Source of the DNA: CAVWXT01 sp963759115 | Lineage (GTDB): Bacteria > Planctomycetota > Planctomycetia > Pirellulales > Thermoguttaceae | NCBI GenBank assembly: GCA_963759115.1 | Contig: CAVWXT010000008.1 | Location: forward strand, 1-64,000 | Direction: 5' to 3' | Length of the DNA: 64,000 nucleotides | Part shown: positions 1 to 9,540 of the stretch, piece after piece | How positions within the stretch are numbered: the first letter of the stretch is position 1 | How the letters are laid out: each line of letters opens with the position of its first letter | Translations under genes and position numbers: made by a program | Notes under the pieces: model-generated | Seen by the model: the letters and a program-made list of their open reading frames with translations, nothing else | Databases searched by the model: none | What the model was told of the DNA's origin: nothing

Positions 1-483
1 AACCCCGTCACCAGCGTGTCAAGAATCGTTCCTTTTCCGGCAACCGCCCGATCACCGCGCCCTTCGGCTGACTTCCCCACCGTGTGAGTCCGAAATTGCC
101 ATGTTTGAATTCAAAACACCGAGAAGCCGTGCCGCGAGGGGGTTCTCGGTGTTGGACCGATGTCCTCCAAGCCCGCCGTGTTGAGGCTGCTTTGAACCCT
201 TGGCCGACGGCGTGGAGCAGGATCTTCGGCTCTTCCGCTTCTGGAAAGGCGGCGCAAGGGCGCATGAGCAAGACGGCCAACGATCCCGTCCCAGCCATTG
301 TCGTGCCAGGGCGCGAATGGAGATATGGCGAAGTGGGTATGATGGTTTGCTTGCTCGTTTCATCCTCCCTCCGTATGTTCATCCTCAGCGCCACCCTCGA
401 GTAGAACTGCCCACGGTCCCATTGCCGCGCTGTCACGTCACTGTCTCTCGATACGGCTCGTCCAATCTGAGGCTCGCAGCCAG
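1..483. other. No recognisable gene at window start
   Basis: Short open frames exist on both strands, but none has a recognisable motif, a convincing ribosome binding site or planctomycete-like protein composition. I see no tRNA, repeat or terminator. It is the region downstream of the minus-strand defence locus, and the start of the window may cut another gene. Confidence 0.4.
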
Positions 484-657
484 CTAATGGCGTTGGCGTG
501 AACCGAACAACTGTTCATACTCGCTGAGCACTCGCGGCTGCAACTGCTTGCCGTCGGCCAGGGCCTTCCGGATTTCCTGCCAGTAGAGGCGTGAGTTTTC
601 GGTTGGATTCGTAAATCCTTGCGAAACGCGGGACTGATGGAACTCGCCCCGCGTCAT
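484..657 (-). CDS. 57-aa small protein coupled to the ISP-type methylase
   Basis: The ATG overlaps the stop codon of the methylase (ATGA at 654-657), so translation is probably coupled. The product begins MTRGEFHQ and has a C-terminal stretch KALADGKQLQPRVLSEY. From memory this resembles the pattern KALxxGKPVPxEVLxxYP, seen at the ends of small proteins and domains linked to helicase/methylase systems; this is not verified. No catalytic motif, signal peptide or membrane segment is visible. The overlap and the motif suggest an accessory subunit of the defence locus. The length and start are well supported; the function is not. Confidence 0.6.
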   Translation of the reverse strand: MTRGEFHQSRVSQGFTNPTENSRLYWQEIRKALADGKQLQPRVLSEYEQLFGSRQRH

Positions 658-2954
658 TTGCCACGGCTGGCCGACCTGCTCTTCTTCGGTCTCGCCTTCG
701 GCCGCAGGCGAGGCCGCTTCACAAAAGGGTCTTTCTGCGGTGGCTCGCCGTCTGTTTCGGCAACGGGCTCCGTGGTAAACGCCCCAGGCCAGCCGCCGTG
801 CTGCTCGATGACCTCGTCGATCTCCTTCATCAGGCGGATGGTCTCGGACAGGGCGACGATGATCTTGTGGTAGTGGGCGATGTCGTCCTTGGAGAGCGTG
901 CGGCCCTTGCGGTCTTTGAGCCATTTCTCGCAGACCTGATAGCCGCCAATGTGGAAGTTCCACACGTCCTCACGAACGCCCTTGAAGCCGGTGGTCTGCG
1001 CCTTGTCCAGCCAGACGGTGTCCCTCGACCACGAGACTTTCTCGACCTCGGGATTCCGGCCGCCGATGAATTCGGCGGTGGGCTTGCCGAGCTTGGGCGA
1101 TTCCAGTAAGTGCAAGGCGGCAAGTTCGCTGCCTAGCCGGACTAGCGCGCGGAACAACTCCAGGTTCGACGTAAGCAGCAGACGTGGAAAGTCAATCTTC
1201 AGGAACTCGGCGTAGCGACTCCGATAGCTGGGGCTGTGAAATACCGCATAGGCGTAGTAAAGAACGTCCTCCGGCGACAAGCCTAGTGGTAGTTGATGTT
1301 CACCGCTCTGGGGCGCATTTCAGGACACTAGCCAGTTTCCGCAGGAAACCTTCTGAAAAATTCGGGTAGTATACCGACTTTTTTCCCAAGCAGCCCTCGT
1401 CAAGCAGCAACAGCGGAAACACATTAAGGATGCCTTTGTTGCTATAAAACGTACGATTGTCCGAGAGCGTATCAGTGACCAGAAAGTGAGAATACGCCTC
1501 CCCTGCCGCAACCTGCCTCATCGCAAGTAGCGAGAGGTTCCTGCGCGGACCGATCATGTGCCGCATAACCTTGAACGCCGGACGGCTTGTGAGGTTCGGG
1601 TCATAGTAGATCGGACGAATGTCGAATGGCCGATACAGGATTGTTCTAGTGTTGTGCAGTGAGTAGGTGGCATGGTCGCGTCTCGCTTCGATGTCAAAGC
1701 TCGACAACGCCCTGATGTTATATCGTTCAATGAAGTCCTGATCGTAGTGTTTCGAGAAGAACCGCTGAATCCTTGCGACCAATGCGGCCCGGTCAAAATC
1801 GATGAACAGATCGTCCCGGTCCGTCTTAACAGCGTTCTGCTGGATGACAAAGCACTCGACAAGAGACGGTGCCGACAAGTATTCATCCCCAGCGGAGAAA
1901 TCCTTTGGGACAAAAAAGAACTGCGGAGGAACTGGCTCGATTCCGTTCCACGCTTCACTGGTGAAATCCTCTTGTTGGAGTCGTTCGTATTTTTGTTCAC
2001 GGCCACCCCAGAGGTCTAGGTAATGCGTTCCTGATGCGCCACCAGCAGCACATTTCAGCAGTAGGGTGACGCCAACTCCCTGCTGAATGTCGAACACATT
2101 CTCGTCTTTTGTTCCATCTGGCGAGCGCTCTTGTTTTGCAACACTTCCATGAAGATTAAGAATCCAACGACCGCCGAAGCTCTCGCAGAGCGACTCACGC
2201 ATCCTCCGGTGAGTTATACCGTCGATAAAGACGCTGTTCGTAATCATGCCGAACACACCGACGCCGGTCTTATCGAGTAAATGTTGCGAGAAGCGAACAA
2301 ACTTAATGAAGTCGTCGTCCAAATTGATCTTCTTCTCGTCCAGCCCGCGTTTGTAGTCCTCCAACAGTCCAAGGATAAACGGGTTCTCGTTCAATTGCCC
2401 GAAGTTGGAATATGGCGGATTGCCGATGACGACGGTGAACCGTTTGTGGCGTTTGATGTGGTTGACCTCTTGGGCTTCCCTGGCGAGCGGGCCAAAGAGG
2501 TCGGCGAGTTTGGTATCGGCGATGTCGGACGGCGGTTCGAGTGTGTTGGTCAGATAGATGTGCAGCCGGTCGCCATCGTGGAACTGGTAGCCGGTCTCGC
2601 CGAGCTTCAGCGCCAGCTTGAGGTGGGCGATGGCGTAGGGGGCCATCATGATCTCGAACCCGTAAAGGCGCGGGAGTAGGTGGTTAGACACGTACTCGCG
2701 CCAGCGGGCGGCAATTTCCGGGTCGCGCCAGGTCCGGGGCGATTCGGGATCGCGCTTGCCCGAGGCCCGCGCCCACTTGGTTTTCATGGTCCGTTCGATG
2801 ACTTCGATGCACTCGTAGAGAAACGTGGCGGTGCCGACGGCCGGGTCAAGGATGCAAACGAATGGGTCGCCGGGCTTCACGTCCTTGGGCGGCTTGAGGT
2901 CAGGGAGTTTCTACAGCCTAGCGCGGCGTAGCCGCAGCCAAGGGGGATAAAAAA

Positions 2955-3005
2955 GGGTATCCTTGCGGTTTTTGGCAAAACCCGCACGGAAAGGCAAGGA
3001 TACCC
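2955..3005 (+). promoter_or_regulatory. Stem-loop covering the ribosome binding site of the insertion protein
   Basis: Two perfect 12-base arms, GGGTATCCTTGC (2955-2966) and GCAAGGATACCC (2994-3005), end exactly at the ATG at 3006. A smaller inner hairpin (GCGGTTTTT / AAAACCCGC) sits between them. The AAGGA Shine-Dalgarno-like sequence is inside the right arm, so the folded RNA should hide it. This arrangement would limit translation, as in other mobile elements that repress read-through expression. It could equally be a DNA recognition structure used in transposition. Confidence 0.65.
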
Positions 3006-4547
3006 ATGAAGAACAGTCTGATTTTAGCACAAGACCCATCGCGTGTCATTGGCGTGTTGAAAGGTTGGGATCGCTTGGTGTTTCGGGGCTGTTGTCCGTT
3101 GTTTATGTTCGTTGACGGCATGCTCAAGTGGTTGTTGCACATGGGGATTCGGCTCACCGAGTTTTCGCAATGGGCGTTGGCCACCAGTGAGGCGATGAAA
3201 CTCGCTTGCTTGGCGGAAGCGGAACGTCGCCGCCGACCAATCCGTTATCTTGGCGCCTCCGGCGTTCGCAAAGACGAACTGGCCCGCGACATTCTCCGGG
3301 AAAATCCCGTATCCGAAGGCTTGGTCTGCGTACTGACGTGTCTGGAGCCGTGCGACACCTACCGGATTCGCGGCAACCGGCAAAACAAGAGGCTCGAACT
3401 GCGGCGGGAACGGACCAAATGCCTGCACCTCTACAAATACTGGCTGGACGGCGAGTTCGGCCTGATGGGCGCTCGCTTGCAGACCTGGTTGCCCTACGGC
3501 GTACAAGTCTGGATCAATGGGCGCGAGTGGCTTGCCCGCCGTTTGGATCGCCGGGGGATCACCTACCGCCGCCACGACAACTGTTTCCCCTGGATTGAAG
3601 ACTTCGACTCCGCCCAAAAATTGATGAACCGGATGCAATGCCATCGCTGGATTCGCTCGTTGGACCGAGTTCTGGCGCGGTTGTGTCCCGGCTATCGACA
3701 GCGGTTGAACGGCCCGGAGGTGTACTGGACGGCGTTCCAGACGGAATGGGCGACCGACGTTTGTTTCGATTCGCCGGCCAGCCTGCAGGCCCTCTATCGG
3801 CCGTTGATTCGCGGTGCGATGACCGCCTTGAGTTGCGACGACATCTTGCGTTTTATGAGCAAGCGTCGCTCCTTCCAGGGCGAAGTGGACGCCAATCTCC
3901 GCCGACATGAAGGCGTCCGCATCAAACATCATCTGGGAGGCAATACGGTGAAGGCGTACGACAAGGCTGGCTCGGTCCTGCGGATTGAAACCACGATCAG
4001 CCAACCGAAGCAGTTTCGTGTTTTTCGCACCGCCCAGGGCGATCCACAAGGTGCGAAGGCATGGCGACCGTTGCGCAAGAGCGTGGCAGACCTTCATCGC
4101 CGGGCGGAGGTTTCGGAACAGGTCAATCGCCGCTATGCCGAGGCGCTGGCGACACTGGACACCACTACGTCTTTGAGCGACCTTGTGACCCCCATTTGTC
4201 GCCCCGTGCGGCGTAATGGGACCCGTTGTCGCGCCCTTCGTCCCTGGTCGGATGAAGACCGCACACTCTTGGAGGCGGTTACGCGCGGAGAGTACATCGC
4301 CGATGGTTTCACTAACCGTGACATCGCAACCCGATTGTATCCGGGCCGTCGTGCGGACCAAGGCGAACGTTCCCGCATCGCTTCGCGTGTCAGTTATCGA
4401 CTGCGATTGTTGCGCGCACACGGCTTGATCCGCAAAATTAAGGGTCAACGTCGTTACCATGTCACGCCCAAAGGTCGAAAAATAGCAAGTGCTCTGCTTG
4501 TTGCACAAACCGCAACACTTCAACAACTTAACGCACTAGCCGCATGA
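3006..4547 (+). CDS. 513-aa putative mobility protein of an uncharacterised family with a C-terminal winged helix
   Basis: This is the only gene of the 1,642-bp insertion, so it is probably the mobility enzyme. I recognise the family as a common unnamed one in environmental bacteria, with blocks such as KCLHLYKYWLDGEFGLM, LQTWLPYGVQVWINGREWLARRLD, EWATDV and KPLRKSVADLHRRAEVS-like text. The segment KAYDKAGSVLRIETT recalls the KxYDKxxxLRxE signature of rolling-circle replication initiators, which is a loose resemblance only. The last 100 residues look like a winged helix (FTNRDIATRLYP ... RLLRAHGLIRKI), which is why relatives may be labelled MarR-like. No DDE, HUH or serine-recombinase motif is clear. 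The start is fixed by the adjacent stem-loop and AAGGA. Confidence 0.75.
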   Translation: MKNSLILAQDPSRVIGVLKGWDRLVFRGCCPLFMFVDGMLKWLLHMGIRLTEFSQWALATSEAMKLACLAEAERRRRPIRYLGASGVRKDELARDILRENPVSEGLVCVLTCLEPCDTYRIRGNRQNKRLELRRERTKCLHLYKYWLDGEFGLMGARLQTWLPYGVQVWINGREWLARRLDRRGITYRRHDNCFPWIEDFDSAQKLMNRMQCHRWIRSLDRVLARLCPGYRQRLNGPEVYWTAFQTEWATDVCFDSPASLQALYRPLIRGAMTALSCDDILRFMSKRRSFQGEVDANLRRHEGVRIKHHLGGNTVKAYDKAGSVLRIETTISQPKQFRVFRTAQGDPQGAKAWRPLRKSVADLHRRAEVSEQVNRRYAEALATLDTTTSLSDLVTPICRPVRRNGTRCRALRPWSDEDRTLLEAVTRGEYIADGFTNRDIATRLYPGRRADQGERSRIASRVSYRLRLLRAHGLIRKIKGQRRYHVTPKGRKIASALLVAQTATLQQLNALAA

Positions 4548-5813
4548 AACTTTGTGGAGAAATCCTCAATCCTGAAGGCTAATGGCATATCGGCCCAAGT
4601 GGCAGTCGAGGCCAGGCCGTCTTCCAGACCGAACTCCGTTTGCAGCAGTTCGTGAACGCTGCGGACGATGTAGGAGACGATGGGGCGTGGGGTGAAGAAC
4701 ACGCCACGTTTGACCTTTTGGTCTGGGTCATACTCATGGAGAAAATCTTCGTAAAAGCGGATGACAGGGTCTTCAGCGGGGTTCAGATCGTTGAAAGCGG
4801 CTTTGATGGCCTCGATGTTGGTGTTGCGCAGCAGGTCCAGCACGTCGTTGATGCCGACTTCGTCCACGTCGAAGTGGAACTTGCCGCGATTGAGGCGGAA
4901 GAGGTTTTCCAGCAGATTTTCGAGGAAGGGGTTGCACACCGACGTAAGCTGGACGAGGTTCTGGGCTGTCAGCCCGGCCGGGCGCGAGAAGCTCGCAGAG
5001 AGCAGGCCGTAGGCCACTGTCTGGGCGTACATGTCGGCGAAGCCGTCCTCGTCCATATCATGGATGAGCAATTCCTGCATGGCGGCAAAAATGCGGCGCA
5101 TGGGGCCGCGCTCGGTTTCCGCGTCCAAGACGGCGCGAACGCGCCCGCGCACGGCAGAGGCAAGGGCCGCCAAGCGGGGAATCAATTCGTCGGCCGAGCG
5201 GATCGCCTCGTGGTAGCGGTCGGTAAATGCGTCGGACCAGCGCTTGCGCCACGCCTCGACATCGGCGGGATCGCCCGGCCAGCGGAAGTGGCTATGGAGC
5301 CGGTTGGCCACGCGGTCGAGCTGCATGATGGAGTTCTGGTCGTCCCAGCCGAGGACGCGCAGCACGGGTAGCTCGTCCGTTTCCGGCGTTTCGCTGAAAT
5401 GGGCGAAAGAAACTGTGCGGTGTTCCTCTTCACCGTAGGCCGAGATGAACAACAGGTCGTGCAGGTGCCAACTAGGACGGTCGGCTTTGCGGGCGCTGTG
5501 CGCCTCTTGATGATTAGGTTGCCAAGGATGCGGCGCAGAACGACCATCGGCAGGCGCTTCTTCTCGAAGCTGATCCAGAAGATGCCCCAGGGTTGCTTTG
5601 TGTCGAGGGGGCGAAGCTGCTTGATTTCCTTGATGTTTGCAGCATGCTTGGCGTCGAGTCCCAGTTCTTCAGCCTTATACTCGAAGAAGAGGTCATCCTC
5701 AGCGTCGGCCTCAACCGGCCAGTCAAGTTCGTCACGCAGAAACTTGATGAGTGAAGGCAGCGTCTTGATCTGTCGAAGACGTTCCACGTCCGGGCCGCTC
5801 ATGCTGCTCTCCT

Positions 5814-8800
5814 TCAGTTCAGTTCCATCCAGGCTTTGAGAATCGGCTTTACGCCAATCGGGGCCTGAACTTGCTTGAGGTAGGTGTTCTTGATGTGTTT
5901 GTCGATCTGGCTGCGGATTTCGGAAAGCGTTTTGCGCTCGATCGTGCAGCGCCGCGGGGTTTCAGGCTGGCTGCGGATGAGGTCGATGATTTCGCTGGGC
6001 TCGTCGATTACCTTCTCCAAGGCAAGGTCAAAGAGATACCATCTTGTGAAGCCCGCCTCTTCAGTCCACGTCTGCTCATCTTCCGACTGGCGGTCACGGT
6101 CTTGCACAGCCGGCGCCGGCAGGGCGTAGCAAAAGAATACCGCCCGGCTGTCGGGATTGGGGTGTTGTTTGCCGCTGAACACACGGCCGGGCAGACTATT
6201 CAAGCGTTCCTCCAGCCCGGGGTTATCCGCCAGGAGCCTCTGATACTCCAGGTGCATCTTCTCGGTCGTGCTGGTGGTCCCTTCGTAGACGTGGTTGAAG
6301 TCCTTTACGGCATCATAATCATCTTCGGGGCGGAGAAGCTTCTTGCCCTCAATGCCAAAAACCTTGGAGATGCGCAGGGTCTTGTGCGAAACCTTGCCGT
6401 AGAGTCGCAGCAGTCGCTCCAGTTCGTCGGGCGGAAGGAAGTTCCAATAGACCACCGTGCCGCGCGTGCCCCAAAGCTCGGGATGGTCGGCCAACATCTG
6501 CGCCTCAATCTCCGGGTTCAGCCGTCGATCGACGCGGCCGATCCGCTGCATCAGCCGCACGGGGTTCCAGTGCAGGTCGTAGTTCACCAAGCGGGTCGCA
6601 TCCTGGAGGTTCAACCCTTCGGAAAGCACGTCGGTCGAAATCAAAATGCGGGTCTCTTCCTTGATGCCCTCAAAGAGGTTGCCCTGCGCGGGCCGGTTGT
6701 AGTAGGGGGCGAAGGCGCGGATGATCTCACCGCGATCCCGGCCGCTGGCGCTATCAACCTCATCGACTTCGGTCAGGCCGGCTTCTTCCAACTGCTTTTT
6801 CAGATAGCGGGCCGTGGCCATGAACTCCGAGAAGATCAGGACTTTTCGCCCTTTCAGGTCCTTGTCGTTCTTCAGCAGTCGGGTCAGGGCCTTGAGCTTG
6901 TCGTCATTGGCCGGCTTGAACTTTTCGAGCTCTCGCAGAAACTCGACGATTTGGCTGAGGTCAAGATAGGTCTCCGCCAGGATTTCATCGACCTTGTACT
7001 TTTCCGGCGAAAGCTCTTCGACGGCCTCCAGCATTTCATCGTCAATGATGTCTTCGTCTTGCTCTTCGTCGAATTCCTCTCCGAACAACTCGTGTTGATC
7101 TTTGTGAACGTAACCGATCAGGTCGGCGTGCTGGCGCTTCCATCGCTCCAATCGTCGCTTGTCGGATTCCGACGTGCTGTGCTTGGTGACCCAGGCCAGC
7201 AGCTTGACCAGCAGCGTTTCACAGGAGAACTTGAATGCCTGCGCCGAACTTTCGAAGCGCTTGAGGAATTGAGTGCGAATGAGCCCGACGACTTCCTTTT
7301 GGCGGTTTTCGGCGAATGCCCGCTTCTGTAGCTCGATGTCGGGGCCTTGGTAGTAGGCCAAAGGATAGTAGATCGCCAGCGAGAAAAGCGGCTTCTCCTT
7401 CTCAAACGCCTCCTCGACCATGTCGAGCAACCGGCCGTAGGTCTTGCGTAGCTGGTACTCGGCGACGCGCGGCGGATCGCGCTTCGGGAAGATGGCTTGC
7501 GAAACGCCGTGCTGTTGTTGACTCTCCTTGACGTACGCGCGGCTCCGTTGGACCACAATGGCGCGGAAGAGGTCGTCGCTCCAAAGGACCTGCTCGGCCT
7601 CGGCCTGATTGGTTTGGACACTAGGGGCGTTCTCTCCGCGCTCTTTGGCCTCAACAATCGCTTCGAGCGCCTTCTCTAGTTTGCGGAAGTGGCCGGCCAA
7701 AGAGTGGATTCCCAACGGAGCGGCCTTGAAATGCTCGGGCCTGCGCCGGGAGAATAGCTCGATCATGTGCTGCAAGTCGGTGAGCCGGTTGTTGACCGGA
7801 GTAGCCGTCAGCATGTAGAGCTGCTTCCCGTCGCAAATATCGAACATCCTCCAATAGCGTGAAAGGACTTCCCCCTCTTCGCCCTTCAACCCGGGGTTTC
7901 GGAAGTGATGGGCCTCGTCGATGATGACAACATCGGCTATTTCCTTGACGCGGTCGAGCCTGTATTGGAACTCGCCGCCACGCAACAGATCGGTGTGATT
8001 GAAGATGGTCAGGTTGCTGAAATCACCGGAAAGGTAGCGCAAGTAGCGCCTCAGGTCGCGTTCCCAGACGGGAAAGCGTGCGGCCTTGGGAACAATCAGC
8101 ACCACGCGCTTGCGGTCATACATGACCAACCGCTCAATCAGCATCAGTCCGACAAACGTCTTGCCAAGACCAACGCCGTCGCAGAGAAACGCCCCGCCGT
8201 GCTGAGCTGCGATCTTCAACAGTGCGTGATACGCTTCCTTCTGGTACTGATCTAGGACGCCGTACATTCGCGAGCGATGGTGTTCATCGCCGCCCGACTC
8301 CCATTCGCTGGCGGTCAGTTCATGCCCACGAAAATACTCCTGCATGGCGCGAGCGTACACCTCAAATGGTGAGCGCTCTCGCGTGTGCCGCTCGATGACC
8401 TGGAGGATTTCCGCCGTCACATCCTCCGCATTGTTCCAGTGTTCCTCGTACCACTCCTGGAGAACGGCGACCGGCGACCCGGCGATCTGCACGTTCAGTT
8501 CGATGTTCTCCGTGATGCCGGGCAGGGTGAGGTTCGACGAGCCGACCAAGGCAAAGGAGCCAACCACTTCCTGCCGGGCGTGCGTGATATAGGTCTTGGC
8601 ATGGAACTTGTCCTTCTTGTAGACCTTACACCGAATCTTGCCCGAGCGCATGGCCTCCACGATGGCCGGAACGCCGGCGAGGAAGTCGTTCTTCTCCTTC
8701 TCGGTTTCAAGGCTCTTGTCCAGCCGCAACTTGACAGCGTCGGCAAACGCCTTCTTGGTGCGGGGAGAGACCTCGTCGCCCATGAGGATGCGGAGGGCAT

Positions 8801-8981
8801 CGACCTTCTGCCACTCATCCTTTAGGCCCAGCAGGCCGCCGATCTCAAAGTAGCCAGTGGCGATGTCGATGGCCTTGGAAAGTTGGCACCAGTCGTGCAA
8901 GTAGCGTTGAACCTTCCAGTCGTCTTCACTGTTGTCGACGATGAACAGTTCACTGCCGGTCTTGCTTGTGCGCTTGGGCAT
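5814..8981 (-). CDS. PLD-SNF2 helicase of the restriction-like defence locus
   Basis: The 1055-aa protein combines a phospholipase-D-type nuclease domain with a SNF2/SF2 DNA translocase. The N-terminal domain has FHAKTYI at residues 126-132 and VGSSNLT at about 146-152, a typical PLD half-site. The helicase has Walker A DGVGLGKT (near 268-275), DEAH at about 355, motif III LTATP, a C-terminal lobe VLIFSEF and the arginine-finger motif QRIGRVDR. It lies 11 bp upstream of the methylase and about 166 bp downstream of a small HTH gene. In related systems such a protein would move along unmodified phage DNA and cut it. The gene is intact, unlike its partner. An SD-like GAGAGG precedes the ATG. Confidence 0.85.
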   Translation of the reverse strand: MPKRTSKTGSELFIVDNSEDDWKVQRYLHDWCQLSKAIDIATGYFEIGGLLGLKDEWQKVDALRILMGDEVSPRTKKAFADAVKLRLDKSLETEKEKNDFLAGVPAIVEAMRSGKIRCKVYKKDKFHAKTYITHARQEVVGSFALVGSSNLTLPGITENIELNVQIAGSPVAVLQEWYEEHWNNAEDVTAEILQVIERHTRERSPFEVYARAMQEYFRGHELTASEWESGGDEHHRSRMYGVLDQYQKEAYHALLKIAAQHGGAFLCDGVGLGKTFVGLMLIERLVMYDRKRVVLIVPKAARFPVWERDLRRYLRYLSGDFSNLTIFNHTDLLRGGEFQYRLDRVKEIADVVIIDEAHHFRNPGLKGEEGEVLSRYWRMFDICDGKQLYMLTATPVNNRLTDLQHMIELFSRRRPEHFKAAPLGIHSLAGHFRKLEKALEAIVEAKERGENAPSVQTNQAEAEQVLWSDDLFRAIVVQRSRAYVKESQQQHGVSQAIFPKRDPPRVAEYQLRKTYGRLLDMVEEAFEKEKPLFSLAIYYPLAYYQGPDIELQKRAFAENRQKEVVGLIRTQFLKRFESSAQAFKFSCETLLVKLLAWVTKHSTSESDKRRLERWKRQHADLIGYVHKDQHELFGEEFDEEQDEDIIDDEMLEAVEELSPEKYKVDEILAETYLDLSQIVEFLRELEKFKPANDDKLKALTRLLKNDKDLKGRKVLIFSEFMATARYLKKQLEEAGLTEVDEVDSASGRDRGEIIRAFAPYYNRPAQGNLFEGIKEETRILISTDVLSEGLNLQDATRLVNYDLHWNPVRLMQRIGRVDRRLNPEIEAQMLADHPELWGTRGTVVYWNFLPPDELERLLRLYGKVSHKTLRISKVFGIEGKKLLRPEDDYDAVKDFNHVYEGTTSTTEKMHLEYQRLLADNPGLEERLNSLPGRVFSGKQHPNPDSRAVFFCYALPAPAVQDRDRQSEDEQTWTEEAGFTRWYLFDLALEKVIDEPSEIIDLIRSQPETPRRCTIERKTLSEIRSQIDKHIKNTYLKQVQAPIGVKPILKAWMELN

Positions 8982-9147
8982 CTTGTCTTAGACCTCTCTG
9001 CCCGACACCATCTCTGCTTGGGTTCGGTCGGCCGCTGCCGGCCGCTCAGATGCCTACAGGATACCCCTGAGCGGTCTCAACAGCGGCAGTTGAATATTGT
9101 CGAATATCCTTGGCATATCCACTCCAGTCTGGAGCGTCGTTCGGGTA

Positions 9148-9357
9148 CTACCTTGGTTTCCTTGGCTTCTGTGCCGACTGCTCGATACGCTCAAGAAATT
9201 GATCCAGATCCTCGTGGCGAAACAGGCGGTAGTTGTTGGCCGGGTTGACTCGGACAGGAATCTTGCCGGTCGCAGCCCATGCCCGAAGCGTAATTTGGGA
9301 AACGCCTAAAAACTGGGCGGCTTCGGCGATCTTCACGTATTGATGGAGCTTTTCCAC
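9148..9357 (-). CDS. MerR/excisionase-type HTH DNA-binding protein
   Basis: This 69-aa protein is almost entirely a winged-helix HTH_17 domain. It contains KIAEAAQFLGVSQITLRAW followed by GKIPVRVNPANNYRLFRHEDLDQFL. Such proteins act as small transcription regulators or recombination directionality factors. It is the first gene upstream of the PLD-SNF2 helicase, on the same strand, so it may regulate the defence locus. A 13-bp palindrome CTCCAGTCTGGAG lies at 9122-9134 between the two genes and could be its operator; this is inference. No integrase is adjacent, which makes an excisionase role less likely. Confidence 0.75.
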   Translation of the reverse strand: MEKLHQYVKIAEAAQFLGVSQITLRAWAATGKIPVRVNPANNYRLFRHEDLDQFLERIEQSAQKPRKPR

Positions 9358-9540
9358 GGCTAGGTCTCCACTGGCATGCCCCGGTCGTGGATGTCACTAT
9401 ACCAGACCATGCAAACCACGCCTAGTATGCCAATATTGCCCCAGCCATGGAGGGGATTCCAGGGAAGTTGCCACAACATCACGGCGGAGGGAACCGTAGG
9501 ACGTGCAAGCCTGCCCAAGTGCTTCCTGCCACCCAACAGA

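Larger units (their letters stand above)
2908..4549 (+). mobile_element. 1,642-bp insertion element with imperfect terminal inverted repeats and no target duplication
   Basis: The borders follow from the interrupted methylase, whose reading frame closes perfectly when 2908-4549 is removed. The left end reads TTTCTACAGCCTAGCGCGGC and the reverse complement of the right end reads TTTCATGCGGCTAGTGCGTT. They share TTTC, G, CTAG and GCG at matching positions, so they are weak terminal inverted repeats. No target-site duplication is seen. The element holds one 513-aa gene whose stop codon lies in the right terminal repeat, and a strong stem-loop directly before the ATG. The family is not one of the classical DDE insertion sequences I recognise. 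Confidence 0.8.
654..5802 (-). pseudogene. ISP/Eco57I-like N6-adenine DNA methylase, interrupted by an insertion and two frameshifts
   Basis: This is the modification and recognition subunit of a restriction-like locus. The N-terminal helical part (from MSGPDVERLRQ at 5802) runs to a frameshift near 5505, then continues to 4550 (...RIEDFSTK). Removing 2908-4549 rejoins the frame exactly as FSTK-LPDLKPP. Next come methylase motif I, DPAVGTATF, and motif IV, NPPY. A second frameshift near 1305 leads into the conserved C-terminal part SPEDVLYYAYAVFHSP, typical of type ISP specificity domains. There is no helicase domain inside; that function sits in the next gene upstream, 11 bp away. The insertion is certainly disabling. 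The two frameshifts may be sequencing errors, because similar ones occur throughout the window. Confidence 0.8.

Noticed and set aside
3024..4526. 500-codon open frame on the minus strand inside the insertion
   Set aside because: Antisense to the 513-aa protein; the plus-strand protein has family-like blocks and a start matched by AAGGA.
2905..4552. Target-site duplication around the 1,642-bp insertion
   Set aside because: AAA/TTT-like bases at the borders could be read as a short duplication, but the frame closes exactly without one, so no duplication is claimed.
5871..7331. 486-codon open frame on the plus strand
   Set aside because: Antisense to the PLD-SNF2 helicase, which has all expected motifs.
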